The notes below the pieces were generated by a model. The model was not told the origin of the DNA. It saw nothing but the letters and a program-made list of their open reading frames with translations, and ran no database searches. Below are positions 46,097-55,601 of a stretch of DNA of 64,000 nt, piece after piece. Source of the stretch: Agrobacterium genomosp. 13 str. CFBP 6927 (GTDB lineage Bacteria; Pseudomonadota; Alphaproteobacteria; Rhizobiales; Rhizobiaceae); assembly GCA_900012615.1 (NCBI GenBank), contig LT009757.1:2108174-2172173 (forward strand), in the 5' to 3' direction. Within the stretch, counting starts at the first letter, position 1. Each line of letters opens with the position of its first letter. A program made the position numbers and the translations under genes.

Positions 46097-47563
46097 ATGA
46101 GTTTCAAAATCGCTATTATTGGCGCAGGCAGCGTCGGTTTCACGAAAAAACTGTTCACCGATCTCCTGGGCGTGCCGGAGTTTCGCGATATTGAAGTCGC
46201 GCTGACGGATATCAGCCAGCACAATCTCGATATGATCAGGGCGATCCTCGAAAAGATCGTCGAGGCCAATGGTTTCCCCGTCAAGGTGACGGCCGATACC
46301 GACCGCAGGCGGGCGCTCGAGGGCGCGAAATACATCATCAGCTGCGTGCGGGTCGGCGGCCTTGAGGCTTATGCAGACGATATCCGTATTCCGCTGAAAT
46401 ACGGCATCGACCAATGCGTGGGCGATACGATCTGCGCTGGCGGCATCCTCTATGGCCAGCGCAACATTCCCGTCATTCTGGATTTCTGCAAGGATATTCG
46501 CGAAGTCGCCGCGCCGGGCGCGAAATTCCTGAACTATGCCAACCCCATGGCCATGAACACTTGGGCGGCCATCGAATATGGCAAGGTGGATACGGTCGGC
46601 CTCTGCCACGGCGTGCAGCACGGCGCGGAACAGATCGCCGAAATTCTCGGTGCGAAAAGCCTGTCTGAGCTGGATTACATCTGCTCCGGCATCAACCACC
46701 AGACATGGTTCATCGATCTGAGGCTCAACGGTCGCAAGATTGGCAAAGAAGAGCTGGTCGCCGCCTTCGAGGCGCATCCGGTCTTCTCGCAGCAGGAGAA
46801 GTTGCGCATCGACGTGCTGAAGCGGTTCGGTGTCTATTCGACGGAAAGCAACGGCCATCTCTCCGAATATCTGCCGTGGTATCGCAAGCGGCCGGAAGAA
46901 ATCGCCCGCTGGATCGACATGTCCGACTGGATTCACGGCGAAACCGGCGGTTATCTCCGCCACTCCACCGAAACGCGCAACTGGTTCGAAACCGAGTTTC
47001 CGCAGTTCCTCGCCTCGGCCGCAAAGCCGATCGATCCGGCCAAGCGCTCCAATGAACATGCGAGCCACATTCTGGAAGCGCTGGAGACAGGGCGTGTCTA
47101 TCGCGGTCATTTCAACGTTAAGAACAATGGCGTCATCACCAATCTGCCAGCCGACGCCATCATCGAATCCCCCGGTTTCGTCGACCGTTTCGGCATCAAC
47201 ATGGTCTCGGGCGTGACCCTGCCGGAAGCCTGTGCGGCCACCTGCATGGCGTCCATCAATGTGCAGCGCATGTCCGTGCATGCGGCGGTGAGCGGCGATA
47301 TCGATCTGCTGAAGCTAGCCGTGCTGCATGATCCGCTGGTCGGCGCCGTCGCCACGCCGGAGGAGGTCTGGCAGATGGTGGATGAGATGGTCGTCGCGCA
47401 GGCGCGCTGGCTGCCGCAATATGCCCATGCAGTACCGGCGGCGAAGGAACGGCTTGCGAAATCCAGCGTCAAGACCCGCGACTGGGCCGGTGCCGCCCGC
47501 CGCAATGTGCGCTCCATCGAAGAACTGCGGGCCGAAAAGTCGGCGCTGAAAAAGGCTGTTTGA
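46097..47563 (+). CDS. agaL1: GH4 family glycosidase, alpha-galactosidase AgaL1-type
   Basis: A 488-residue NAD- and Mn-dependent glycoside hydrolase of family 4. The Rossmann segment KIAIIGAGSVGFTKKL starts the protein; NYANPMAMNTWA and the metal-binding CHGVQHG, SGINHQTWF follow. It is the first gene of the agp cluster. AGAGG precedes ATG 46097; an upstream frame to 46055 is not needed. The metal-site segment CHGVQHG differs from CHSVQGT found in the second GH4 protein of the cluster and in E. coli MelA. The enzyme may have a shifted specificity, such as galactosides versus galacturonides; alpha-galactosidase is the safest call from context. Confidence 0.9.
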   Translation: MSFKIAIIGAGSVGFTKKLFTDLLGVPEFRDIEVALTDISQHNLDMIRAILEKIVEANGFPVKVTADTDRRRALEGAKYIISCVRVGGLEAYADDIRIPLKYGIDQCVGDTICAGGILYGQRNIPVILDFCKDIREVAAPGAKFLNYANPMAMNTWAAIEYGKVDTVGLCHGVQHGAEQIAEILGAKSLSELDYICSGINHQTWFIDLRLNGRKIGKEELVAAFEAHPVFSQQEKLRIDVLKRFGVYSTESNGHLSEYLPWYRKRPEEIARWIDMSDWIHGETGGYLRHSTETRNWFETEFPQFLASAAKPIDPAKRSNEHASHILEALETGRVYRGHFNVKNNGVITNLPADAIIESPGFVDRFGINMVSGVTLPEACAATCMASINVQRMSVHAAVSGDIDLLKLAVLHDPLVGAVATPEEVWQMVDEMVVAQARWLPQYAHAVPAAKERLAKSSVKTRDWAGAARRNVRSIEELRAEKSALKKAV

Positions 47564-47671
47564 AGGAAAAGGCATGGGAACAGGCCGGGCGGCGAAAGGG
47601 AGTTCGCCGCCACGGCCAGAACGATCACAGAGGGTGGGCGGTCGAAGAGCTGCCATTTGGGAGGAATGACG

Positions 47672-49759
47672 ATGTTACTTCAACGCAGGATCGGTATCAT
47701 CTCGGCACTGGGTCTCGGTGTTTCGATGATCGCACTCAATGCGAATGCCTTCGAGACCACCACGCCGCCGGAGCCGCCGCAATTTCCGGCCGAAGGCAAG
47801 ATCAATTACGTGGCGCGCGACTCGATCCTCGAATTCAAGGCGCTGCCTGATTACAGCGAGCCTGACTGGGTCAGCGAGAAATTCGAAAAGACCGGCAAGC
47901 TGCCGCCCTTGAAAGAGCGCCTGCCGGAAGAACCGCTGGTCTACAAGACCGGCAATATGCCCGATGGTATGGGCGTTTACGGCGATACGATGCGCCATGT
48001 GGTCGGCGGCAGGCCCGAGGGCTGGAACTATATTGCCGGCCAGAGCCAAGGCTGGGGCGGCATCGATATCGCCCTTTCCGAATGCCTGACGCGCACGGCA
48101 CCACTCTTCCAGGTGGATGCCAAGGATACCGAACCGCTGCCCAATCTGGCCAAAAGCTGGGAATGGTCCGAGGATGGCCACAAGCTGACGATGCATCTCG
48201 TCAAGGGCGCCAAATGGTCGGATGGCGAGCCCTTCAACGCCGATGACGTGATGTTCTACTGGGAAGATGCGGTCGTCGATCCCAATGTTTCACCGCTTGG
48301 CGGCGGCGCATCGCCCGAGGCCTTCGGTGAGGGAACGACGCTCACGAAGGTTGATGATTATACCGTGGAGTGGACCTTCAAGAGCGCCTTTCCCAAGCAA
48401 TATCTCTACACCATGGCCTATCCGAGCTTCTGCCCCGGGCCGTCGCATATCCTGAAACCGCAGCATCCGAAATATTCCAAGAATACCTATAACCAGTTCA
48501 AGAACGCTTTCCCGCCGGAATATATGAACATGCCGGTCATGGGGGCATGGGTGCCGGTCGCTTATCGTCCCGATGACATCATCGTGCTGCGACGCAATCC
48601 CTATTACTGGAAGGTCGATGAGAAGGGCCAGCAACTGCCTTATCTCAACGAGGTCCACTATAAGCTTTCCACCTGGGCCGACCGCGATGTGCAGGCCGTG
48701 GCGGGATCGGGCGATTTCTCCAACCTCGAACAGCCGGAAAATTTTGTCGCCTCGCTGAAACGCGCCGCCGACCCCAATGCGCCGGCGCGCCTTGCCTTCG
48801 GGCCGCGCCTCATCGGCTATAATCTGCAGATGAATTTTTCCGCCAATGGCTGGGGCAATCCGGATGAGCGCGGGCAGGCCATTCGCGAGCTGAACCGAAA
48901 CGAGGTGTTCCGCCAGGCCGTGACGTCGGCCATCGACCGCAAGGCAGTCGGCGACTCGCTGGTGAAGGGGCCTTTCACGGCGATCTATCCGGGCGGCATT
49001 TCGTCTGGCACCAGCTTCTATGACCGCGCCTCCACGGTCTATTACCCCTTCAATCTCGAGGCCGCCAAGGCCGCACTCGCCTCGATTGGCCTGAAGGACA
49101 CGGATGGCGATGGTTTCCTGAATTTCCCGAAGGAAACACTTGGCGGTCGCAATGTCGAAATTACCCTTCTGGTCAATAACGGTTACGCGACGGACAAGAG
49201 CCTCGCGGAAGGTCTCGTCGGCCAGATGGCGAAACTCGGCCTGCGCGTCGTCATCAACAGCCTCGATTCCAACCAGCGTGATGCCGCCCATTATGGCGGG
49301 CAGTTCGACTGGCTGGTGCGGCGCAATTCCACCGAGCTTTCGTCCGTGGTGCAGAATACCGAGCAGCTTGCCCCTGTCGGCCCGCGCACCAGCTGGAACC
49401 ATCGCTCGCCCGAAGGCAAGGAACTCGATCTGATGCCGTTCGAGAAGGAGATGGCCGACATCGTTCGCAAGTTCATCTCCTCGCAGGACAATGCCGAGCG
49501 GGCGGAACTGATGAAGCAATATCAGAAGGTCTACACGCAGAACCTCTATACGATTGGTCTCACCGAATATCCCGGCGCGCTCATCGTCAACAAGCGGTTC
49601 TCGAATGTGCCGCAGGGCACGCCGATCTTCATGTTCAACTGGGCCGAAGATTCCATCATTCGCGAACGCCTTTGGGTCGCAGCGGATAAGCAGGGCAAAT
49701 ACGAACTCTTCCCGCAGCAGCTTCCCGGCAAGCCGGGTGAGGGCGGGCCGATCAACTAA
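47672..49759 (+). CDS. agpA: Alpha-galactoside/galactinol binding protein (AgpA/MelB, SBP family 5)
   Basis: A 695-residue periplasmic binding protein of the Opp/Dpp-type family 5. The signal peptide is RRIGIISALGLGVSMIALNANAF; family-5 pattern SWEWSEDGHKLTMHLVKGAKWSDGEPFNADDVMF at about 165-200. The size is large for the family and typical of the AgpA group. In S. meliloti AgpA binds melibiose and raffinose; in Agrobacterium fabrum the equivalent protein, called MelB, is reported to bind galactinol and raffinose-family sugars. ATG 47672 is chosen for its GGGAGG seven bases upstream; ATG 47666 is too close to it. The first GH4 gene precedes it by 108 bases and the permease genes follow. Confidence 0.92.
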   Translation: MLLQRRIGIISALGLGVSMIALNANAFETTTPPEPPQFPAEGKINYVARDSILEFKALPDYSEPDWVSEKFEKTGKLPPLKERLPEEPLVYKTGNMPDGMGVYGDTMRHVVGGRPEGWNYIAGQSQGWGGIDIALSECLTRTAPLFQVDAKDTEPLPNLAKSWEWSEDGHKLTMHLVKGAKWSDGEPFNADDVMFYWEDAVVDPNVSPLGGGASPEAFGEGTTLTKVDDYTVEWTFKSAFPKQYLYTMAYPSFCPGPSHILKPQHPKYSKNTYNQFKNAFPPEYMNMPVMGAWVPVAYRPDDIIVLRRNPYYWKVDEKGQQLPYLNEVHYKLSTWADRDVQAVAGSGDFSNLEQPENFVASLKRAADPNAPARLAFGPRLIGYNLQMNFSANGWGNPDERGQAIRELNRNEVFRQAVTSAIDRKAVGDSLVKGPFTAIYPGGISSGTSFYDRASTVYYPFNLEAAKAALASIGLKDTDGDGFLNFPKETLGGRNVEITLLVNNGYATDKSLAEGLVGQMAKLGLRVVINSLDSNQRDAAHYGGQFDWLVRRNSTELSSVVQNTEQLAPVGPRTSWNHRSPEGKELDLMPFEKEMADIVRKFISSQDNAERAELMKQYQKVYTQNLYTIGLTEYPGALIVNKRFSNVPQGTPIFMFNWAEDSIIRERLWVAADKQGKYELFPQQLPGKPGEGGPIN

Positions 49760-49760
49760 A

Positions 49761-49804
49761 GCATTTCCGGTAAAACTGGACCCCGGTTTCCCGTCCGGAA
49801 ATGC
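49761..49804. repeat. Dispersed rhizobial palindrome between agpA and agpB
   Basis: GCATTTCCGG (49761-49770) and CCGGAAATGC (49795-49804) are perfect ten-base inverted repeats enclosing 24 bases. The sequence resembles the GCATTTCC...CCGGAAATGC element repeated in many Rhizobium and Mesorhizobium genomes. It starts three bases after the agpA stop. An mRNA hairpin here could protect the agpA message and give more binding protein than permease. The remainder of the gap to 49904 shows nothing else. Confidence 0.65.
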
Positions 49805-49904
49805 GAATATCTTGAAGTACTCCTCCCGGAGAACACCCGGTACCGGTCGCGCGTGAAGCGCGGCCGGAGACACACGGCCAATCCAAACCGAGGAAGACCG
49901 TTCG

Positions 49905-50912
49905 ATGCTGAGATTTCTGACGATACGTGTAGCATCCGCCATTCCGGTGCTGTTGATCCTGAGCGTGGTAACCTTCGCCATCATTCAGGCACCGCCCGGC
50001 GATTATGCCGATTACATCCGCTCGCAGCTGATGAACCAGGGCGGCGCGTCTTTCGAACAGGCGGAAGCGCAGGCGCAGGCCTATCGTGTCGAACACGGCC
50101 TCGATAAGCCGCTCGTCATTCAATATTTCAACTGGATCGGCGGCATCGTCACCCGTGGCGATTTCGGTTACAGCTTCTATTACAACAAGCCGGTCGCCGA
50201 TGTGGTTGGCGAACGCCTGCCGCGCACCATTGCGCTGGCGCTGGTCTGCCACATCTTTGCATCCGTTCTCGGCATCGCCTTCGGCATTTGGGCGGCTACA
50301 CGGCAATATTCCTGGGTCGACAATCTTCTGTCGACCATCGCCTTCCTCGGCATGACGATCCCGCGTTTCCTGATGGCGCTGATCCTCGTCTATCTCATGG
50401 TGTTTCATTTCGACGTGTCTGAGATCGGCAGTTTCTTCTCGCCGCAATATGGCGGCGCGCCGTGGTCGTGGGGCAAATTCGTCGATCTTGTCAGCCACGT
50501 CTGGCCGGTGGTCGCCATCGCCGTCTTCGGTGGGCTGGCCTATAATATGCGGGTGATGCGCGGCAATCTGCTCGATACGCTGAATGCGCAATATGTCGAG
50601 ACGGCCCGCGCCAAGGGGCTTTCGGAGGGCGCGGTCATCATGCGCCATGCCGTTCCGAACGCCGTGCACCCGCTCGTCATGTATCAGGGCGTCGTGTTGC
50701 CCTACATGCTGAGCGGCGAGATCGAAACCGCGATCATCTTCGCGCTGCCGACCGTCGGCCCGGCCATTGTCGGCTCCATGGCGGTGGGCGATGTCTATGT
50801 CACCGCAACCTTCATGATGGTGCTGGCTGCGACCCTGGTCGTCGGCAACATCATCGCCGACATGCTGCTTGCCATGCTCGACCCGCGCGTCCGCGAATTC
50901 GGGAGGGCCTGA
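49905..50912 (+). CDS. agpB: ABC transporter permease AgpB (DppB type)
   Basis: A 335-residue permease with an N-terminal TM (RVASAIPVLLILSVVTFAIIQAPPGD, including the DppB-family PPGD motif), a periplasmic loop and five further segments. EAA loop ETARAKGLSEGAVIMRHAVPN. It follows agpA after the intergenic repeat. The partner permease gene starts one base after its stop. It imports alpha-galactosides, an unusual substrate for an Opp-type permease but established for Agp. Confidence 0.92.
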   Translation: MLRFLTIRVASAIPVLLILSVVTFAIIQAPPGDYADYIRSQLMNQGGASFEQAEAQAQAYRVEHGLDKPLVIQYFNWIGGIVTRGDFGYSFYYNKPVADVVGERLPRTIALALVCHIFASVLGIAFGIWAATRQYSWVDNLLSTIAFLGMTIPRFLMALILVYLMVFHFDVSEIGSFFSPQYGGAPWSWGKFVDLVSHVWPVVAIAVFGGLAYNMRVMRGNLLDTLNAQYVETARAKGLSEGAVIMRHAVPNAVHPLVMYQGVVLPYMLSGEIETAIIFALPTVGPAIVGSMAVGDVYVTATFMMVLAATLVVGNIIADMLLAMLDPRVREFGRA

Positions 50913-50913
50913 G

Positions 50914-52050
50914 ATGATGGCGTTTGACGAGATGAAGACCGAAACCGCCGCCCCCGCAAAACCCGACCGCTCCGCCCATGGCAATGAGAGCTATCTCGCA
51001 CTTGTCTGGCGTCGTCTGAGGCGCTCATTCACCGGCATGATCGGACTGGTGCTGGTGGTCGTGCTGATCCTCATTGCCATCTTCGCGGATTTCTTCGCGC
51101 CGATGAATCCGCTCGAAACCCATGGCAGCTTCTCGCCGCCGCAGGTGGTTCGTTTCACCGACAAGGATGGAAATATCAGTCTCGCGCCTCGGGTCTACGC
51201 CATCGCCGAGACCGAAGAACTCGATCCGATCACCTTCCAGCCCATCGTCGGGCCCGACTATGACAATCCCGTCTATCTCGGCTTTTTCGTCAAAGGTGCG
51301 GAATACAGGCTTTTGGGTCTCATCCCGATGAGCCGGCATTTCTTCGGCTCGACGGACGGCCAGCCGGTGCATTTTCTCGGCACTGACAAGTTCGGACGCG
51401 ACGTGCTGTCGCGCGCCATCTATGGCTCGCGCATCTCGCTTGCCATTGCCTTGAGCGTCGTCGCCATCGTCACCGTCATCGGCACCAGCGTCGGGTTGAT
51501 ATCAGGATATTTCGGCGGGCCGCTGGATGCCTGGGTGCAGCGTTTCGTGGAGGTAGTACTGGCCTTCCCGCAATTGCCGCTCTATCTCGCGCTGACCTCG
51601 CTCATTCCCGTCACCGCACCGACCACCGTTTTCCTTGTCTTCGTGGTCGGCGTCATGTCGGCGCTCGGCTGGGCGCAGATGTCGCGGGAGGTGCGGGGCA
51701 AGACGCTGGCGCTGGCGCGTATCGATTATGTGCGGGCGGCGATTGCCGTCGGGGCGACCGACCGGCGCATCATCTTCCAGCACATTTTGCCGAATGTGAT
51801 GAGCCACGTGATCGTCGCCGTGACGCTGCATATTCCGAGCGTCGTGCTGCTCGAATCCTTCCTCGGTTTCCTCGGCTTTGCGGTCAAGCCGCCGCTCATC
51901 TCCTGGGGGCTGATGCTGCAGGATACCGCGACCTATTCCGTCATCGGTTCCTATCCCTGGATTCTCGCACCGGTCGGTTTCGTGCTGGTCACAGTCTTCG
52001 CCTTCAACGCGCTGGGCGATGGCCTGCGCGATGCCGTCGATCCCTATTGA
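50914..52050 (+). CDS. agpC: ABC transporter permease AgpC (DppC type)
   Basis: A 378-residue permease. N-terminal TM RSFTGMIGLVLVVVLILIAIFADFFAPMNP fits the DppC/OppC N-domain; the long periplasmic insertion (about residues 65-150) is typical of the larger members. FGRDVLSRAIYGSRISLAIALSVV is the family core, and the EAA loop is IDYVRAAIAVGATDRRIIFQHILPN. Start ATG 50914 has GGGAGG upstream; ATG 50917 is the alternative. It pairs with AgpB. Confidence 0.92.
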   Translation: MMAFDEMKTETAAPAKPDRSAHGNESYLALVWRRLRRSFTGMIGLVLVVVLILIAIFADFFAPMNPLETHGSFSPPQVVRFTDKDGNISLAPRVYAIAETEELDPITFQPIVGPDYDNPVYLGFFVKGAEYRLLGLIPMSRHFFGSTDGQPVHFLGTDKFGRDVLSRAIYGSRISLAIALSVVAIVTVIGTSVGLISGYFGGPLDAWVQRFVEVVLAFPQLPLYLALTSLIPVTAPTTVFLVFVVGVMSALGWAQMSREVRGKTLALARIDYVRAAIAVGATDRRIIFQHILPNVMSHVIVAVTLHIPSVVLLESFLGFLGFAVKPPLISWGLMLQDTATYSVIGSYPWILAPVGFVLVTVFAFNALGDGLRDAVDPY

Positions 52051-52062
52051 GAGGAGCGTAAT

Positions 52063-53733
52063 ATGGTTGCTGCTGCACAAAATAACACTTACGCGCCCGC
52101 CATCCGCTTCGATGCCGATGACCGAAACGACGACGCCATCATCGATGCGCGCAACATTGCCGTGACCTTCAAGGTGGAGCACGGCACGGTGGAAGCGGTG
52201 AAGGACATCTCCTTCCAGCTTTACCGGGGCGAGACGATTGCCATCGTTGGCGAATCCGGTTCGGGAAAATCCGTCACGGCCCGCACCATCATGGGGCTTT
52301 TGACGAAGCGGGCGTCCGTTTCGAAATCTGCGACCGTGCGTTTCAACGGCGACGACATTCTGAAGTTTTCCAGCCGCCAGCGGCGGGCGCTGCGCGGCAA
52401 CCGCATCTCGATGATCTTTCAGGAACCGATGAGTTCGCTGAACCCGATCTATACGATCGGCAGCCAGATCGTCGAGGCGATCCGCGTTCATTCGAAACTG
52501 AGCCGGAAAGAGGCCGAGGCGAGGGCGCTTGATCTTCTGCGGCAGGTGCAGATACCGGAGCCGGAAGCGCGGCTGAAGCAATATCCGCATCAGCTGTCCG
52601 GCGGCCAGCGGCAGCGTGTGATGATCGCCATGGCGCTTTCCAACGATCCGGATGTGCTGATTGCCGATGAGCCAACCACCGCGCTCGATGTGACGGTACA
52701 GGCGCAGATCCTCAACCTCATCCGCGACCTTCAGAAGAAGCGCGGCATGGCCGTGGTTCTCATCACCCATGACCTGACGATCGTGAAGCAGTTTTCCGAT
52801 TACGTCTATGTCATGCAGCATGGCGAGATGCGCGAGCACAACACCACGGAAAAGCTGTTTGCAGCGCCGCAGCACCCCTATACGAAAAAGCTGCTTGCTT
52901 CCGAACCACATGGCACGGCGAAACCGCTGCCGGAAAATTCCGGCGTGCTGCTGACGGCGAATGGCGTGCGGGTCTCTTTCATGATGCGTTACGGCGGCCT
53001 GTTCAAACCGGAGCTGAAGGAGCTGATCGCCGTCGACAGTCTGGGCCTCACCCTCAATCGTCACGAGACGCTTGGGCTCGTTGGTGAATCCGGTTCCGGC
53101 AAGACGACATTCGGCCAATCTCTGCTGCGGCTGAACGAGCCGGTGGCCGGGGAGGTGATCTTTGACGGGGAGAGGGTCGATGGCCGCTCCCGCGCGCAAA
53201 TGCGGCCTTTGCGTTCGCGCATGCAGATCGTCTTTCAGGATCCCTTCGCCTCGCTCAATCCACGCATGACCATCGGCCAGATCATCGAGGAAGGGCTTGT
53301 CATCAACGGCCTTGGCCGGACCAGGGCCGAAAGGCTGGACCGGGTGCGCGACGCGCTGGAGGCGGCGGGCATGCCCGGCAATATCCTCTCGCGTTTCCCG
53401 CATGAATTTTCCGGCGGCCAGCGCCAGCGCATCGCCATTGCCCGCGCCGTGGCGCTGGAGCCGGAATTCATCCTGCTCGATGAGCCGACCTCGGCGCTCG
53501 ATCTTTCCGTGCAGGCGCAGATCATCGACCTGCTCCGCAAGCTGCAGGATGAGCGGGGCCTGAGCTACCTGTTCATCTCGCACGACCTGAAAGTGGTCCG
53601 CGCGCTCTGCCACCGCGTCATCGTCATGCAGCGCGGCAGGATCGTCGAGCAGGGGCCCGTCGAGGACGTGCTGACCAATCCGAAAACCGAATATACCCAG
53701 CGGCTCGTCCGGGCCGCCTTCGAAATCGCTTGA
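52063..53733 (+). CDS. agpD: Fused dual-ATPase subunit of Agp transporter (OppD-OppF type)
   Basis: A 556-residue protein with two complete ABC domains, equivalent to OppD and OppF in one chain. Domain 1: Walker [11 protein letters not shown], signature [17 protein letters not shown], Walker [15 protein letters not shown]. Domain 2: Walker [11 protein letters not shown], signature [17 protein letters not shown], Walker [15 protein letters not shown]. Both switch histidines ([22 protein letters not shown]) are present. GAGGAG precedes ATG 52063. The fusion is common in rhizobial Opp-type transporters. Confidence 0.93.
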   Translation: MVAAAQNNTYAPAIRFDADDRNDDAIIDARNIAVTFKVEHGTVEAVKDISFQLYRGETIAIVGESGSGKSVTARTIMGLLTKRASVSKSATVRFNGDDILKFSSRQRRALRGNRISMIFQEPMSSLNPIYTIGSQIVEAIRVHSKLSRKEAEARALDLLRQVQIPEPEARLKQYPHQLSGGQRQRVMIAMALSNDPDVLIADEPTTALDVTVQAQILNLIRDLQKKRGMAVVLITHDLTIVKQFSDYVYVMQHGEMREHNTTEKLFAAPQHPYTKKLLASEPHGTAKPLPENSGVLLTANGVRVSFMMRYGGLFKPELKELIAVDSLGLTLNRHETLGLVGESGSGKTTFGQSLLRLNEPVAGEVIFDGERVDGRSRAQMRPLRSRMQIVFQDPFASLNPRMTIGQIIEEGLVINGLGRTRAERLDRVRDALEAAGMPGNILSRFPHEFSGGQRQRIAIARAVALEPEFILLDEPTSALDLSVQAQIIDLLRKLQDERGLSYLFISHDLKVVRALCHRVIVMQRGRIVEQGPVEDVLTNPKTEYTQRLVRAAFEIA

Positions 53734-53755
53734 ATGCCAAATGCCGGAGGTAGAA

Positions 53756-55129
53756 ATGGCAAGAGATCCCAAGATCACATTTATCGGCGCAGGTTCCACC
53801 GTGTTCATGAAGAACATCATCGGCGACGTGCTGCAGCGTCCGGCCCTTTCGGGCGCCACCATTGCGCTGATGGACATCAACCGTGAAAGGCTGGAAGAAA
53901 GCGCCATCGTCGTCAACAAGCTGATTTCGACGCTTGGCGCAAAGGCGAAGGCAGAGACCTATACGGACCAGAAGAAGGCACTTGCCGGTGCCGATTTCGT
54001 TGTCGTCGCCTTCCAGATCGGCGGTTATGAGCCCTGCACGGTCACCGATTTCGAGGTGCCGCGCAAATATGGCCTGCGCCAGACCATCGCCGATACGCTC
54101 GGCGTCGGCGGCATCATGCGCGGCCTGCGCACCGTGCCGCATCTGTGGAAGATCTGCGAGGACATGCTGGCCGTCTGCCCCAACGCCATCATGCTCCAAT
54201 ATGTGAACCCCATGGCAATCAACACCTGGGCGATTGCGGAGAAATATCCGACGATCCGGCAGGTTGGCCTTTGCCATTCCGTGCAGGGCACGGCCATGGA
54301 ACTCGCCCACGATCTCGATATTCCCTATGAGGAAATCCGCTACCGTTCTGCGGGCATCAACCACATGGCGTTTTTCCTCGAATTCGAGCACCGTCAGGCC
54401 GATGGCAGCTACAAGAACCTTTATCCCGACCTCGTGCGCGCCTACCGTGAAGGCCGGGCACCGAAGCCCGGCTGGAACCCGCGTTGCCCCAACAAGGTGC
54501 GTTACGAGATGCTGACGCGGCTCGGTTATTTCGTCACCGAAAGTTCCGAGCATTTCGCCGAATATACGCCCTATTTCATCAAGGAAGGGCGCGAGGATTT
54601 GATTGAGAAGTTTGGCATCCCGCTCGATGAATATCCCAAGCGCTGCATCGAGCAGATCGAGCGCTGGAAGGGGCAGGCCGCAGCCTATCGTTCGGCCGAG
54701 AAGATCGAGGTCAAGCAATCAAAGGAATATGCCTCTTCAATCATCAACTCGGTCTGGACCGGCGAATCTTCGGTGATTTACGGCAACCAGCGCAACAATG
54801 GCTGCATCACCTCGCTGCCGGCCAATTGTGCGGCGGAAGTGCCGTGCCTTGTCGATCATAACGGCGTGCAGCCTACCTATATCGGCGAGTTGCCGCCGCA
54901 GCTCACCGCCCTGATGCGCACCAACATCAATGTGCAGGAACTGACGGTGCGGGCGCTGATGACCGAAAACCGCGAGCATATCTTCCACGCGGCGATGATG
55001 GACCCGCATACGGCGGCGGAACTCGACCTCGACCAGATCTGGTCGCTGGTGGACGATCTCCTCGTCGCGCACCGCGACTGGTTGCCGGAGTGGACGCAGG
55101 TGGAGGTGAAGCGGGCGCGGGCGGTGTAA
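53756..55129 (+). CDS. agaL2: GH4 alpha-galactosidase, MelA/AgaL2-type
   Basis: A 457-residue GH4 enzyme, close in size to E. coli MelA (451). Rossmann start KITFIGAGSTVFMKNI; QYVNPMAINTWA; metal-site segment GLCHSVQGTAMEL with the conserved Cys-His; then SAGINHMAFFLEFE. It hydrolyses melibiose, raffinose-type sugars and galactinol in the cytoplasm using NAD and Mn. It is the last gene of the agp operon, with GGAGG five bases upstream. This is the canonical MelA-like paralogue; the first GH4 gene of the cluster is the more divergent one. A weak hairpin (GCAGGTT/AACCTGC, 55159-55174) follows and may end the transcript. Confidence 0.92.
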   Translation: MARDPKITFIGAGSTVFMKNIIGDVLQRPALSGATIALMDINRERLEESAIVVNKLISTLGAKAKAETYTDQKKALAGADFVVVAFQIGGYEPCTVTDFEVPRKYGLRQTIADTLGVGGIMRGLRTVPHLWKICEDMLAVCPNAIMLQYVNPMAINTWAIAEKYPTIRQVGLCHSVQGTAMELAHDLDIPYEEIRYRSAGINHMAFFLEFEHRQADGSYKNLYPDLVRAYREGRAPKPGWNPRCPNKVRYEMLTRLGYFVTESSEHFAEYTPYFIKEGREDLIEKFGIPLDEYPKRCIEQIERWKGQAAAYRSAEKIEVKQSKEYASSIINSVWTGESSVIYGNQRNNGCITSLPANCAAEVPCLVDHNGVQPTYIGELPPQLTALMRTNINVQELTVRALMTENREHIFHAAMMDPHTAAELDLDQIWSLVDDLLVAHRDWLPEWTQVEVKRARAV

Positions 55130-55210
55130 CGCGCGGTCGCTACAGCAAATACGAGGCTGCAGGTTTCAACCTGCGGCCTTTGACTATTAAAGGTGCAGGC
55201 CCTCTCCTCC

Positions 55211-55321
55211 GTCATGCCGGACTTGATCCGGCATCCAGCCACGGCGTCTGCGCCGTGAGTAGAGAGTCTCGTGCGATCAAGGACTTGATCGCCTGGACCC
55301 CGGATCAAGTCCGGGGTGACG
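55211..55321. repeat. Mosaic palindromic intergenic element (RIME-like)
   Basis: About 110 bases made of four consecutive small palindromes: ATGCCGGA/TCCGGCAT (55214-55234), CACGGCG/CGCCGTG (55240-55257), GATCAAG/CTTGATC (55275-55290) and CCCCGGA/TCCGGGG (55298-55316), bounded by GTCA and TGAC. This composition is typical of Rhizobium-type intergenic mosaic elements. The rest of the 55130-55601 gap contains only the weak hairpin after agaL2 and no supported gene. Confidence 0.7.
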
Positions 55322-55601
55322 AGTGCGGATGATGCGGCCTTGCCAAACGAGGCAGCTTCATATGGCTTTGCAGTCGCTGCTGCCTGCCATCGTCAACCGG
55401 TTTAGGCCCTTGCTCGAAACCTCTCATGCACTTGACTTGTGTCAAAGCCACGAAGCGCACCCTCACTTAAACAGCCGCATGACCCGGCCCATTTCCTCAA
55501 ACAGAAGAAATACCGGGTGCGAATTCTGAACGCGATGGTGGCTGGCTTCTTCGGTTTTTACGTATTACGGTTGAAACCTGAAGGGTTCATGGGGAAGACG
55601 G

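Noticed and set aside
55323..55529. 68-codon plus-strand frame behind the mosaic repeat
   Set aside because: Begins at the edge of a repeat, lacks a ribosome site, and has no recognisable domain.
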